Source: Salinihabitans flavidus (lineage in GTDB: Bacteria; Pseudomonadota; Alphaproteobacteria; Rhodobacterales; Rhodobacteraceae). From it: a stretch of DNA of 64,000 nt. A program made the position numbers and the translations under genes. A model generated the notes under the pieces. The model did no database searches, was not told the DNA's origin, and saw only the letters and a list, made by a program, of their open reading frames with translations. Position 1 is the first letter of the stretch. Each line of letters begins with the position of its first letter. Positions 54,730-62,933 of this stretch are shown in pieces. The stretch covers positions 1 through 64,000 of the forward strand of contig NZ_FODS01000015.1 of the NCBI RefSeq assembly GCF_900110425.1, in the 5' to 3' direction.

Positions 54730-54780
54730 AGGGGTAGGTGTCCTCCCCGCTCAAGGCGGGGGAGGCCACCACCTACCCCT
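54730..54780. repeat. Long inverted repeat after iteron array
   Basis: AGGGGTAGGTG (54730-54740) pairs with CACCTACCCCT (54770-54780), with an inner CCTCCCCGC/GCGGGGGAGG arm and a short loop. A further 11-bp inverted repeat, GACGACGGCGG with CCGCCGTCGTC, lies at 54822-54863. They may be a terminator or structured part of an origin. Confidence 0.75.
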
Positions 54781-54900
54781 GGACGATTTCTTGGGCCGCA
54801 GTCTTGCCCTGAGAACCATCCGACGACGGCGGCCGGTACCGCCAAGCATCAACCGCCGTCGTCTTCCACCCGAGCAGCCCACCAGAAGAGGAGACCACTC

Positions 54901-55437
54901 ATGGCTGATACGACTCTCGCCAGCGCCGCAGCCGGCGCAACCCCCGAAACGCACATCCCGTCCGCGGCCGATCGCACCATCCTCGCCCTTGATCTGGGCA
55001 CCACCACCGGCTGGGCCATTCGTGGCTATGATGGCCTGATCACCAGCGGCACTGCCAGCTTCAAGCCTGGCCGCTACGACGGTGGCGGCATGCGCTACCT
55101 GCGGTTCACCAACTGGCTGACGGAACTCGACCAGTTGTCAGGGCCGATCGCCACCATCTGGTTTGAGGAAGTCCGGCGGCACGCAGGGACCGACGCCAGC
55201 CACGTCTACGGAGGGCTCATGGCCACGCTGACCGCGTGGGCGGAACTGCGTGGCGTGCCGTACGAGGGCGTGCCCGTCGGCACCATCAAGCGCCACGCTA
55301 CCGGCAAGGGCAACGCCAACAAGCAGGCGATGATCGACGCGGCGCGCAGCCGCGGGTTCTCGCCCGCTGACGACAACGAGGCCGATGCCATCGCCATCCT
55401 GCTCTGGGCCATCGAAACGCAGGGAGGTGTGGCATGA
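54901..55437 (+). CDS. RuvC-like Holliday junction resolvase
   Basis: A 178-residue RNase H-fold resolvase: ILALDLGTTTGWAIRGYDG (first Asp), IWFEEVRRHAGTDASHVYGG (Glu), KQAMIDAARSRGF, and PADDNEADAIAILLWA (C-terminal Asp pair). This is the phage RuvC type. ATG 54901 is chosen, after AAGAGGAGACC; the longer frame from 54487 runs through the repeat array. Role: resolution of junctions from phage replication. Confidence 0.9.
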   Translation: MADTTLASAAAGATPETHIPSAADRTILALDLGTTTGWAIRGYDGLITSGTASFKPGRYDGGGMRYLRFTNWLTELDQLSGPIATIWFEEVRRHAGTDASHVYGGLMATLTAWAELRGVPYEGVPVGTIKRHATGKGNANKQAMIDAARSRGFSPADDNEADAIAILLWAIETQGGVA

Positions 55438-55643
55438 GCGGCATGCGGTTCGCCCCGAAGGGGTATGGCGGCCACCGCCGCGACCCCGAGCAGGTCAAGC
55501 GCGACGGCTGGCATGAGCAGCACATGCTGGCGGTCTCGCTCGATGACCATCGGCTCACCTGGCCAGAGCGGGAACTGGTGCGGCAGCTTGGCGAGCGTCT
55601 GTACGGCAAGCTCCCCGCCGTCCGGGAGGTGCGCCATGACTGA
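55434..55643 (+). CDS. Small phage protein, unknown
   Basis: A 69-residue basic protein: MRFAPKGYGGHRRDPEQVKR, then HEQHMLAVSLDDHRLTWPERELV. It overlaps the resolvase stop (ATGA) and the next gene start. No recognised family; its arrangement suggests a co-translated accessory of the replication block. Confidence 0.65.
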   Translation: MSGMRFAPKGYGGHRRDPEQVKRDGWHEQHMLAVSLDDHRLTWPERELVRQLGERLYGKLPAVREVRHD

Positions 55644-56082
55644 CTGGACCACAGGGCGCGTACAGGACCGGCTGGAGCTCGCGGCGGACGTGTTTGCACA
55701 ATTGCCCGCGGTGAAGCCCACCGGGTATTTCAACGCCTGGCCCGAGTATCTCCACAGCTTCGCCGATCACGTGGGCCAGGAGCCCGAGATGAAACGTCCG
55801 CGACCCAGCGCGCGCATGATCACGCAGGCCGAAGAGGCCATGCTCTGGCTGCGTTGGCTGGAGAAGGGCGACGCCCGGATCGTCTGGCTGCGCGCCAACC
55901 GCAAGCCCTGGAAGAAGATCACCTGGGAGATCGGGTTGAGCCGCCCGGCGGCCAATCGCCACTGGCAATACGGCGTCGCGTTGATCACCTGGCGGCTCAA
56001 TGGGCGCGTGCCGTCGTCGAAGCGATCGCGGCGCTTCGTGGTCGAGAACGCCGACCGGCTGTCAAGGAAAATCATCCTGTGA
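55636..56082 (+). CDS. DUF6362 domain protein
   Basis: A 148-residue helical protein with RLELAADVFAQLPAVKPTGYFN, a WPEYLHSFADHVGQEPEMKRPRPS segment and a C-terminal helix-turn-helix-like ITWEIGLSRPAANRHWQYGV. DUF6362 proteins are common in this phage group and may bind DNA. The ATG at 55636 overlaps the preceding gene. A late or control role is possible. Confidence 0.75.
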   Translation: MTDWTTGRVQDRLELAADVFAQLPAVKPTGYFNAWPEYLHSFADHVGQEPEMKRPRPSARMITQAEEAMLWLRWLEKGDARIVWLRANRKPWKKITWEIGLSRPAANRHWQYGVALITWRLNGRVPSSKRSRRFVVENADRLSRKIIL

Positions 56083-56691
56083 GGGAATTTTCGGAGAGAC
56101 ATCCGAGAGGGTTTCACGGATCGGCTTTGAGGCCTACAAACAGGGTATGATCGCACGAGACGTGACCGGCGGGATGATGGCTTGCACCGCTGGATTCCGG
56201 GATCCAGCCGCACGCCAGTTCGGCGGGCAGACGAGGTTGAAAGGCGAGACAGCTCGAAACAGAGCAAACACCCACCGCTTGACCGGAAAAACTGTCTCCG
56301 CCCAGCCGCAAATCTTGGGTTGTACGGTTCCTTTTCGGGCCGAAACGTATGCTGGGGGGCGAGGCGCGCAATTTCGCTAGCGTCAGAGCGGTTTTTTTGG
56401 GAGTCCACCCCGGTCGGGGTCCACCCCTGAAACCAGAAATAACCACGCAATAACAGACGCTTGGAAGGTGGACTCCGGGTGGATACCTGAGCCGTGGGAG
56501 TCCACTGGATTCCGCGCCGGTGGAGTCCACCCCGGCGCTTGCTGCCGACCGCGGTGATGCCCGTCGCGTCCGACGCCGCCGAACTGCACTCATCGACAAC
56601 CAGGAGAGCAACCCCATGTTATCTGCCGTCACTCGCAACCCTCCGGCACATCTGGTAGCCGGGCCGGCAGGGATTGCCAGAGAGATCGTGC
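56083..56691. other. Gene-free region with GGAGTCCAC repeats
   Basis: No convincing gene in about 600 bp. The right half carries the GGAGTCCAC array (56399-56531). The left half has only shadow-type frames. Confidence 0.5.
56399..56531. repeat. GGAGTCCACC repeat cluster
   Basis: Five related copies: GGGAGTCCACCCC (56399), GGGGTCCACCCC (56416), GGTGGACTCC (56467, inverted), GGGAGTCCAC (56496) and the palindromic GGTGGAGTCCACC (56519-56531). They lie 160-290 bp before the transporter gene and look like operator sites. Confidence 0.65.
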
Positions 56692-57573
56692 ATGCGCGTG
56701 GAGCCACAGACCGAGCCCAATCAGATTTCCCGCGGGATCCTCACGATCTGCGCGGGCGTGGCGTTTCTGGTGGCGAACGACGCCATCGTCAAGGTGCTCA
56801 CGGACCGCTACGACCCGGTGCAGATCATCTTCCTGCGCAACCTGATCGCGGTGCCGATGATCGCCGCGGCAGTGCTGATCCTGCGGGGACCGCATGCCCT
56901 GCGTACGCGGCACCTTGGGCTGCACGCGGCACGTGGGCTGCTGATGCTGCTCGGCGCCTATCTCTATTTCATCAGTCTGAGCTTCATGCCGCTGGCCGAG
57001 GCGACGACGCTGATCTTCTCGGCCCCGATTTTCATCACAGCGCTTTCGGTGCCGCTGCTGGGCGAGGCGGTGGGCTGGCGGCGCTGGGGGGCTGTCCTGC
57101 TGGGCTTCGTCGGCGTGCTGATCGTGGTGCAGCCGGGCGCGGCCGGGTTCCAGGCGGCGTCGCTGCTGCCGGTGGGGGCGGCGCTCCTCTATGCGCTGTT
57201 CATGATTTCCGCTCGATGGATCAGTCCGGGCGAGGGTCTCTGGACGATGATGCTGTTCGTCGCGCTGTTCCCGATGATCTACGCCGCGCCCTTCGCGCTG
57301 TGGGCCTGGTCGCCGATACAGGCCGGCGACCTGTGGCTGTTCGTCGCCATCGCGATTCTGGGGAGCCTCGGGATAACGCTGATCGGACAGGCGTTCCGAC
57401 TGGCGCCAGCCGCGGTGGTCGCACCTTTCGACTATACGGCGCTGATCTGGGCCACGCTACTGGGTTGGCTGATCTGGGGCGACCTGCTGGCCTTCTGGAC
57501 CATCGTGGGAGCCCTGATCATCGTTATGAGCGGCATCATCATCGTCCTGCGGGAGGCCGCTTCGCCACGGTGA
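56692..57573 (+). CDS. EamA/DMT-family transporter (cargo gene)
   Basis: A 293-residue, ten-TM drug/metabolite transporter: ILTICAGVAFLVANDAIVKV, GLLMLLGAYLYFISLSFMPL with LAEATTLIFSAPIFITALSVPLLGEAVGW, and a second EamA repeat ending TALIWATLLGWLIWGDLLAFW. Such a gene has no role in phage growth, so it is likely cargo. ATG 56692 is chosen after AGAGAGATCG; the TTG at 56674 is an alternative. It is flanked by repeats and a ParB-methyltransferase gene. Confidence 0.88.
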   Translation: MRVEPQTEPNQISRGILTICAGVAFLVANDAIVKVLTDRYDPVQIIFLRNLIAVPMIAAAVLILRGPHALRTRHLGLHAARGLLMLLGAYLYFISLSFMPLAEATTLIFSAPIFITALSVPLLGEAVGWRRWGAVLLGFVGVLIVVQPGAAGFQAASLLPVGAALLYALFMISARWISPGEGLWTMMLFVALFPMIYAAPFALWAWSPIQAGDLWLFVAIAILGSLGITLIGQAFRLAPAAVVAPFDYTALIWATLLGWLIWGDLLAFWTIVGALIIVMSGIIIVLREAASPR

Positions 57574-57604
57574 GCGGCTGCGTGCAAGGCGGAGGGCTGG
57601 GGCA

Positions 57605-58924
57605 ATGACCCTCGCTTTCGCCCCCGAGCGGATCAAGCAGTGGCCCCTTGCCGAGCTCCAGCCATATGCCAAGAACGCCAAGCAGCACGGCGCGGATCAG
57701 GTTGCCAAGCTTGCCGCCAGCATGGCCGAATTCGGCTGGACCGTGCCCTGCCTCGTCGCCGAGGACGGCGAACTGATCGCGGGCCACGGCCGCGTGCTGG
57801 CCGCGACGCAGCTGGGGCTGACCGAAGCGCCGGTCATCGTGCTGGGCCACCTGACCGAGGCGCAGCGGCGGGCGTATCGGATCGCAGACAATAAACTCAC
57901 CGAACTTGGTACCTGGGACGAGGCGCTGCTGTCTGCGGAACTCAACGAGTTGCTGGCCGAGGATTTCGACCTGTCGCTCGTGGGGTTTTCCGACGGTGAA
58001 CTGGACAAGCTGCTGGCCTATGTCGCGGACAGCGACGAGGAGGCGGGCGGCGACGGTGGCTCCGCGCCGCCGGTGGTCATCCCCGAACCGCCGCGCAATC
58101 CGGCGTCGCGCACCGGCGATCTGTGGATTCTCGGCGATCACCGGCTGCTCTGCGGCGACAGCACATCCCACGAGGATGTCCGCCGCCTGATGAATGGCGA
58201 GCGCGCGGTGCTGTTCGCGACCGACCCGCCCTATCTGGTGGATTACGACGGCTCGAACCATCCGACGCGCAATAAGGACTGGTCGCAAAGCTACGGCAAT
58301 ACCTGGGACGACAGTTCGCAGGGCGCGGAGCTCTACGACGGGTTCATTTCCGCGGCTGTGGCCGAGGCGATCACCGAGGATGCCGCGTGGTATTGCTGGC
58401 ACGCCTCGCGCCGCCAGGCGATGCTGGAGGCCTGCTGGGAAAAGGCCGGGGCCTTCGTGCATCAGCAGATCATCTGGGTGAAGGACCGCGGCGTCCTGAC
58501 CCGGTCGCATTACCTCTGGAAACACGAGCCCTGCTTCATGGGCTGGCGCAGGCCGAACCGCCCGCCGAAGGTGGCCGAGCAGACGCTGCCCTCGACCTGG
58601 GAGATGCCCAGCTTCACAAAGGACGAGCGCCCGGACCACCCGACGCCGAAACCGCTCGACGCGTTCGGCATCCCGATGCGCCAGCACGTGGCGCGCGGCG
58701 GTGTTTGCTACGAGCCGTTCGCTGGTTCCGGCTCGCAGATCATGGCGGGCGAGGCCAATGGCCGCCGCGTCTTTGCGATGGAGATCAGCCCGGCTTATGT
58801 CGATGTCGCCGTGGAGCGCTGGCACGCGGAGACGGGCGGGGACGCAATCCTCGACGGCGATGGCCGGACCTTCGCGCAGGTGAGAGCCGAGCGGCTGGGC
58901 AACGACGCCGAAGCCGCTGCGTGA
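57605..58924 (+). CDS. ParB-domain DNA methyltransferase fusion (prophage copy)
   Basis: A 439-residue fusion with an N-terminal ParB/Srx-like domain (LAELQPYAKNAKQHGADQVA, ELIAGHGRVLAATQLG) and a C-terminal N4/N6 methyltransferase: LFATDPPYLVDYDG (motif IV), HPTPKPLDAFGIPMR, and YEPFAGSGSQIMAGEANGRR (motif I), the beta order. Shorter and clearly diverged from the 29.4-kb copy. Start is at 57605, an ATG after GGGG. It overlaps the truncated C5-methyltransferase. Likely protects phage DNA from host restriction. Confidence 0.92.
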   Translation: MTLAFAPERIKQWPLAELQPYAKNAKQHGADQVAKLAASMAEFGWTVPCLVAEDGELIAGHGRVLAATQLGLTEAPVIVLGHLTEAQRRAYRIADNKLTELGTWDEALLSAELNELLAEDFDLSLVGFSDGELDKLLAYVADSDEEAGGDGGSAPPVVIPEPPRNPASRTGDLWILGDHRLLCGDSTSHEDVRRLMNGERAVLFATDPPYLVDYDGSNHPTRNKDWSQSYGNTWDDSSQGAELYDGFISAAVAEAITEDAAWYCWHASRRQAMLEACWEKAGAFVHQQIIWVKDRGVLTRSHYLWKHEPCFMGWRRPNRPPKVAEQTLPSTWEMPSFTKDERPDHPTPKPLDAFGIPMRQHVARGGVCYEPFAGSGSQIMAGEANGRRVFAMEISPAYVDVAVERWHAETGGDAILDGDGRTFAQVRAERLGNDAEAAA

Positions 58925-59064
58925 TGGCGGACTACTACAACGATGCCGATCCCGCGGCCTGCGCATGGCTGCGGGAACTGATCGCGGTCGGGCTCTTGCC
59001 TGCTGGCGACGTGGACGAGCGCTCCACTCTCGAGGTGGAGCCCGACGATGCAGGAACAACTTGA
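58924..59064 (+). pseudogene. Truncated N-terminus of a phage C5-methyltransferase
   Basis: A 46-codon frame, MADYYNDADPAACAWLREL then IAVGLLPAGDVDERSTLEVE, matches by eye the opening of phage C5-methyltransferases, whose next segment should be the SAM-binding FAGIG motif. Here it ends in a stop just before the start of the inverted cassette at about 59.1 kb. The catalytic part is missing, so it is a remnant. The link to the family rests on the YYN...GDVDERS pattern. Confidence 0.6.
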
Positions 59065-59104
59065 GGTGTCGCATCGCCAGGCTAGGCGAGCCGAAGGTCT
59101 GGAA

Positions 59105-59317
59105 TTACTTTCGCTTCCCTACCACTGCACCAATCGACACGCCGATAAGCCCAAAGGCTATTACGATCACGAAGTCCAATATCCACGCAACGAAAAGAGC
59201 AGGAATCCAGCCGAGCCCCAACCCGAGGAAAAAGCCGAACTGCCCCATGGCGTAAATCCAGCCGATAAAGAAAATGATGACGCCGATGATGGTCAATTTA
59301 GTGCCCTTCCTGCCCAT
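59105..59317 (-). CDS. Small membrane protein in inverted cassette
   Basis: A 70-residue protein with two membrane helices (LTIIGVIIFFIGWIYAMGQF and ALFVAWILDFVIVIAFGLIGV), basic ends. It overlaps the next gene upstream by 20 bp. It is the third gene of an AT-richer minus-strand cassette. No function recognised. Confidence 0.7.
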   Translation of the reverse strand: MGRKGTKLTIIGVIIFFIGWIYAMGQFGFFLGLGLGWIPALFVAWILDFVIVIAFGLIGVSIGAVVGKRK

Positions 59318-59711
59318 TTACTCTGTGAGCGATTAGTTTTCGGAAGGCTTGCAGATAAGCCTTGAGAATGTCTTGAAGCGAGGCCTCTGTAACGCCATGA
59401 GAGATGTTGACGTCAAATCGCAACGCATAGCCATCGTTTAAAGTCAGTAATGGACCTATTGTCTCATGCGCATTCCAGTGTCCGGCAGCTGTTGCAAATC
59501 CTGCATAAGGGTAACCAACCTCCCCATACAGGGTCAGTGTTTCACCGGCATGATCGAGGAAGATATTGAACGCATAGGCGCCATCCTCGATTTCGACCTT
59601 TATGGCTTTGGTCAATCCCTTAAAGTTTTCTGTAGATGCTTTGGGGTAAATGCCGCGAACGACAAATAGGATTTCATTTAGATTGGATGAGATAATCGTT
59701 GTTTCGCCCAT
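59298..59711 (-). CDS. YbjN-like sensory/chaperone-fold protein
   Basis: A 137-residue protein of the YbjN/type III chaperone-like fold, judging from VRGIYPKASTENFKGLTKAI with strand-rich YAFNIFLDHAGETLTLYGEV and HGVTEASLQDILKAYLQAFR. It is the middle gene of the cassette, overlapping the third gene and abutting the first. It is partner-like to the 59.7-kb protein. The fold is assigned by eye and is moderate in strength. Confidence 0.55.
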   Translation of the reverse strand: MGETTIISSNLNEILFVVRGIYPKASTENFKGLTKAIKVEIEDGAYAFNIFLDHAGETLTLYGEVGYPYAGFATAAGHWNAHETIGPLLTLNDGYALRFDVNISHGVTEASLQDILKAYLQAFRKLIAHRVNGQEGH

Positions 59712-60157
59712 TACATCCTCACCACGTCAGATTCTGACAGGCTCATTTCGGTCAGGAATTTTGGCAGGAAAGCGACCCAAATTTCTGCGAGACGATGAAG
59801 CGTCTTCGCAGGAAGCCCGCCGGAAATGAAGCAGTGATGCTTCAGAATGGCCATATTGCCTTCGGGAGAATATGTGAATGTCATGTAGGATTTCTTGGTG
59901 TTCCACTTCAGGATGTCCATGTCGGTCCATCCGTCACCAAGCTTGACGGCGGACAGGAAAGTCAGAACACGCCCATCTGATGTGAGTATGAAGGCAGAGG
60001 TTCCACGACGAACCCTGTAGCGCTGCATGGGCGTGTCACCCATCATTCGCTCTTCCATGGGCTCCACTGCAAAGCCTTGGGCACGCAAGAAACTTGCGGC
60101 GTCATCGAGGGAAAATACAATTGAAGGCTTTTGTCGAAAAAACTTCGATAAGACCAT
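59711..60157 (-). CDS. YbjN-like protein
   Basis: A 148-residue protein: SLDDAASFLRAQGFAVEPMEER at the start, then MQRYRVRRGTSAFILTSDG, VKLGDGWTDMDILKWNTKKS and a C-terminal helix (LHRLAEIWVAFLPKFLTEM). This resembles YbjN-domain regulators. ATG 60157 is chosen; a longer frame to 60238 is basic and not typical. The stop touches the start of the next gene. First gene of the minus-strand cassette. Confidence 0.6.
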   Translation of the reverse strand: MVLSKFFRQKPSIVFSLDDAASFLRAQGFAVEPMEERMMGDTPMQRYRVRRGTSAFILTSDGRVLTFLSAVKLGDGWTDMDILKWNTKKSYMTFTYSPEGNMAILKHHCFISGGLPAKTLHRLAEIWVAFLPKFLTEMSLSESDVVRM

Positions 60158-60282
60158 GAGAAACACAAAACTCCTTATGTTGCCGAGTCGCTCTTTCGTC
60201 GGACGCGCGAAGCTCGAACTTTCCAAGACAGTGCGCACAATCCTGCGACGCCCACAAGCCTTTGCAGTCGTTGAGTAAAGGC

Positions 60283-60501
60283 ATGAAGCAGTCCCGCCTC
60301 ATGTCGCTGGCCGAATCCGTCGCCAACGTGGTCGTCGGCTACGGCGTTGCCGTCGTCACGCAGATCCTGATCTTCCCGGTCTTCGGGCTGCACACGACGC
60401 TGGCGCAGAACCTGAAGATGGGCGCCATCTTCACCGTCGTGTCGATCGCGCGTTCCTTCGCCCTGCGGCGGCTGTTCGAGGCGATCCGGGTGAGAAATTA
60501 G
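60283..60501 (+). CDS. DUF7220 small membrane protein
   Basis: A 72-residue protein with two helices (LMSLAESVANVVVGYGVAVV, LKMGAIFTVVSIARSFALRRL) and a basic end. DUF7220 proteins are found in Rhodobacteraceae phages and may be holin-like. It resumes the plus-strand phage order after the inverted cassette. Its end overlaps the DUF429 gene by 4 bp in convergent orientation. Confidence 0.75.
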   Translation: MKQSRLMSLAESVANVVVGYGVAVVTQILIFPVFGLHTTLAQNLKMGAIFTVVSIARSFALRRLFEAIRVRN

Positions 60502-61343
60502 GGATCTACAACCTGCGACGTCGGCACACCGCGCCGGATTGCTGCCTGCTGGAGTCGAGGCCACGTCGCGTCTGAGATCGGCGTAACGATGTAGCCGTGA
60601 TCAACGTCGCCCAGCAATGCCGAATGGGCAGCGGGGCCCGCTCGCCAGTAGACACCAATCAGCGCGCAGAGGGCAGCATCAAGCTTGTCCTGATCGGACT
60701 TCCGAGGTTGAGCGGCGTTGCGCATCAGATGGGCCCATTCGGCAAGGCCCAGCACATTGAAACGCTCGGCTGAACGCTCGACCACGCGGGCCACCGCCTG
60801 CCAATCTTCCAAGCGGAATTTCTTCCGGTTCTGCGGATTGTACTTCGGAGCACGGAGCCGCTGAGCAAAGCCGTCGTCGAGCGCGGGAAGAGCCAGCGCG
60901 GGGAATACTTCGATAAGGAAGTGGCCAGCAGACGCAGTCCGCGCCTGAATAGGATCCTCTGTCGCGTCGAGACCGGAAATGAAAGACCAAATCGGCGAGT
61001 CGTCGCAGAACATGCCGATCTTGCTGCGGTTGGCTGGCTGAACGCCACCGCCGACAAAAGAAACGAGGGACGCAGCGACTTTGTCCACCGGGCGGCTGCC
61101 CGCGGCATTGGGCACGACCGTGGGCTGATCAAGTGCAACGAGGCTGACGGCGAAAGCCTTGCGGAGCTCGTCGATAAAAATGAGAGCCTGCGCGAACGAG
61201 ACCAGCCGCGGTTCGTGGAACTGGACTTGGCCGTGGTCATCAAACGCCACGGCACAGATCGCGCCCGGCGCCTTCGGGGCATCGGTCCACGCCGAGTCGA
61301 AACCGAAAATGACCGTGCTGCTTTGCGGGTTCACGAATTCCAT
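60498..61343 (-). CDS. DUF429 predicted RNase H-fold nuclease
   Basis: A 281-residue protein with the DUF429 start FGFDSAWTDAPKAPGAICA and FIDELRKAFAVSLVALDQPTVV (Asp in an RNase H-like position), and C-terminal AWLEWAHLMR-type helices plus KSDQDKLDAALCALIGVYWR (terminal Asp). It is a predicted nuclease of unknown purpose. It sits on the minus strand between the DUF7220 and DUF3489 genes. It could be accessory cargo. Confidence 0.8.
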   Translation of the reverse strand: MEFVNPQSSTVIFGFDSAWTDAPKAPGAICAVAFDDHGQVQFHEPRLVSFAQALIFIDELRKAFAVSLVALDQPTVVPNAAGSRPVDKVAASLVSFVGGGVQPANRSKIGMFCDDSPIWSFISGLDATEDPIQARTASAGHFLIEVFPALALPALDDGFAQRLRAPKYNPQNRKKFRLEDWQAVARVVERSAERFNVLGLAEWAHLMRNAAQPRKSDQDKLDAALCALIGVYWRAGPAAHSALLGDVDHGYIVTPISDATWPRLQQAAIRRGVPTSQVVDP

Positions 61344-61393
61344 GTGGTCCTCCGCAAAGCAGCATAGTCAAAGGATGCAAGAAATGCAGTCGC

Positions 61394-61921
61394 TTACTTG
61401 TTTAGCTTGTACACCCTTCCGCGGCCCTCGACCTTCTCGGAGGTAACTTCGAGGCTGAGCTTCTTCTTCAGCGCTCCGGACATGGCGCCTCTGACGGTGT
61501 GCGGCTGCCATCTCGTTTCGGCGACAATCTCGTCGATGGTCGCGCCGCCCTCGGCGCGGAGCATCTCGATCAGCGCGTCCTGCTTGGTCCCGCTGCGGCG
61601 GCGCACGGGCTGCGGTGTGGCCTCGGGCTCCGGCTGGTCGTCGTCCTGCGCGTCGGGCGCGTCCGATATCCCGAGGGTTTTGTAGGCCAGCGGGGTGGCG
61701 CACAGGGTGATCGGTCCGCGCTCTTCATCGTGCCGCCAGACGGTGTTCAGATCGGTCGCTTCAATCTCTTCGACCAACCCATGCTTCAGGAGGCTCTTGC
61801 AGACATTGCCGACGGCGCCGCCCTTGAGGCTGGTGGTGACGGGAAACACGGCTCCATCGTCGCGCGCGCAGGCGGCGGACAGGATGACGGATTGGGCGTC
61901 GGATAGCTGGATCTGGGTCAT
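61394..61921 (-). CDS. DUF3489 family protein (long form)
   Basis: A 175-residue protein. Its C-terminal part matches the DUF3489 winged helix: KQDALIEMLRAEGGATIDEIV, ETRWQPHTVRGAMSGALKKKL. The N-terminal part (QSVILSAACARDDGAVFPV) is a second helical region. ATG 61921 is chosen. Its small counterpart stands upstream of the recombinase at 28.8 kb. Likely a DNA-binding regulator. Confidence 0.85.
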   Translation of the reverse strand: MTQIQLSDAQSVILSAACARDDGAVFPVTTSLKGGAVGNVCKSLLKHGLVEEIEATDLNTVWRHDEERGPITLCATPLAYKTLGISDAPDAQDDDQPEPEATPQPVRRRSGTKQDALIEMLRAEGGATIDEIVAETRWQPHTVRGAMSGALKKKLSLEVTSEKVEGRGRVYKLNK

Positions 61922-62017
61922 GGATGGGCTCCGGTTTGCGAGCAACGCGGGATGCGATGCCTTCTACCGAGACAAGCCGGCCACATGGGCGGGCTGGCCG
62001 TTGAGGGATGGCGCGGT

Positions 62018-62419
62018 TCAGTCAGCGGCTTCCATGCTGGCCATCACCGCGAAGTGCTGAACCCAGCCAGTGAGGTACGGCAGTCCCTCGGGAATGCCGT
62101 CCTCGCGCTCGGTCCGGCGGCTGATGCGCCAGTCCTGCCATGTGCGGATGGCGGATTTGAGGGCGGTCTCGCTGTCGATGCCGCAGTCCGTCATGTTGCC
62201 GATGACGTCGTCGGAGAAGTAACGGCCCATGCGGCTGTCGAGAAAGTCGCGGATGCCGATCATCTCGTCCTCGCTGTCGGCGCCGATGGTGGCGGCGATC
62301 TGGGTCGAGGCCAGTGTCCAGACCTCGGCGCTGCGGCGATCGCGCAGTGGGCAGCTGGTCAGGGTGCCGAAGAAGCCGTGGTCTTCGTTGCGGCTGGGCA
62401 GGATGGGATGCGTGGTCAT
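62018..62419 (-). CDS. Unknown small phage protein
   Basis: A 133-residue protein: LASTQIAATIGADSEDEMIGIR and SALKSAIRTWQDWRISRRTE, ending in an alpha-helical region (WVQHFAVMASMEAAD). It forms a minus-strand group with the DUF3489 gene and the next gene. No family. Confidence 0.65.
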   Translation of the reverse strand: MTTHPILPSRNEDHGFFGTLTSCPLRDRRSAEVWTLASTQIAATIGADSEDEMIGIRDFLDSRMGRYFSDDVIGNMTDCGIDSETALKSAIRTWQDWRISRRTEREDGIPEGLPYLTGWVQHFAVMASMEAAD

Positions 62420-62473
62420 GGCGTGGCTCCTTTCGCGTGTGGTGGCGAGGCCCGCGGGCCCCGCGCGTGTGGC

Positions 62474-62821
62474 TCAGGCGGCGCTGGCGGCTTCCAGCGT
62501 GGCGATGTGGTGGCGCAGGGTCGCGGCTTCCTCGCGGGCGGCGTCGGCCCAGAAAGCGGCGCGGGCGCTGCAAGCTTCAGCGAGACGCTCGGCGTCATGC
62601 TGCGTGAAGCGGTTGACCTTGTGCGCGCGGCCATGGCCCGTGCAGGTGGCGCAGTGCTTGTCGCCCTCGGGTGTGAGGATGAAGGTCATCGGGGCAAAGT
62701 CGTCGATCACGATCCAGTTGTGCGCGGCGATGGTCGTGCAGCCGCTGGGGGCGAGGAGGCTTTCGATCTCGTCGGCGGTGGCGCGGAAGTCGGCGATCAG
62801 GTTTGCGGCGGGGTTGGTCAT
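62474..62821 (-). CDS. Unknown small phage protein with CxxC
   Basis: A 115-residue protein: ANLIADFRATADEIESLLAPSG, a KHCATCTGHG motif (CxxC with His) and a helical C-terminus (LRHHIATLEAASAA). ATG 62821 is chosen over 62848. First gene of the minus-strand group before the terminase. A small metal-binding factor is possible. Confidence 0.65.
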   Translation of the reverse strand: MTNPAANLIADFRATADEIESLLAPSGCTTIAAHNWIVIDDFAPMTFILTPEGDKHCATCTGHGRAHKVNRFTQHDAERLAEACSARAAFWADAAREEAATLRHHIATLEAASAA

Positions 62822-62933
62822 GGTGTGGCTCCGTGTGGTGAGTTGCATCGTCCTTGTGGATCGAGGTTCGCTCCGGCGCGGAAGCTTATCAACTCAATAA
62901 GCACATGATTTGGAATGATAATCGGAGCGCGGG

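Noticed and set aside
54487-54900. N-terminal extension of the RuvC-like gene
   Set aside because: It runs through the CAGAAC repeats and the hairpin with no conserved residues; the ATG at 54901 has a ribosome site and starts at the domain.
56114-56707. Minus-strand frame of 197 codons before the EamA gene
   Set aside because: No domain, unusual composition, and it spans the GGAGTCCAC repeats.
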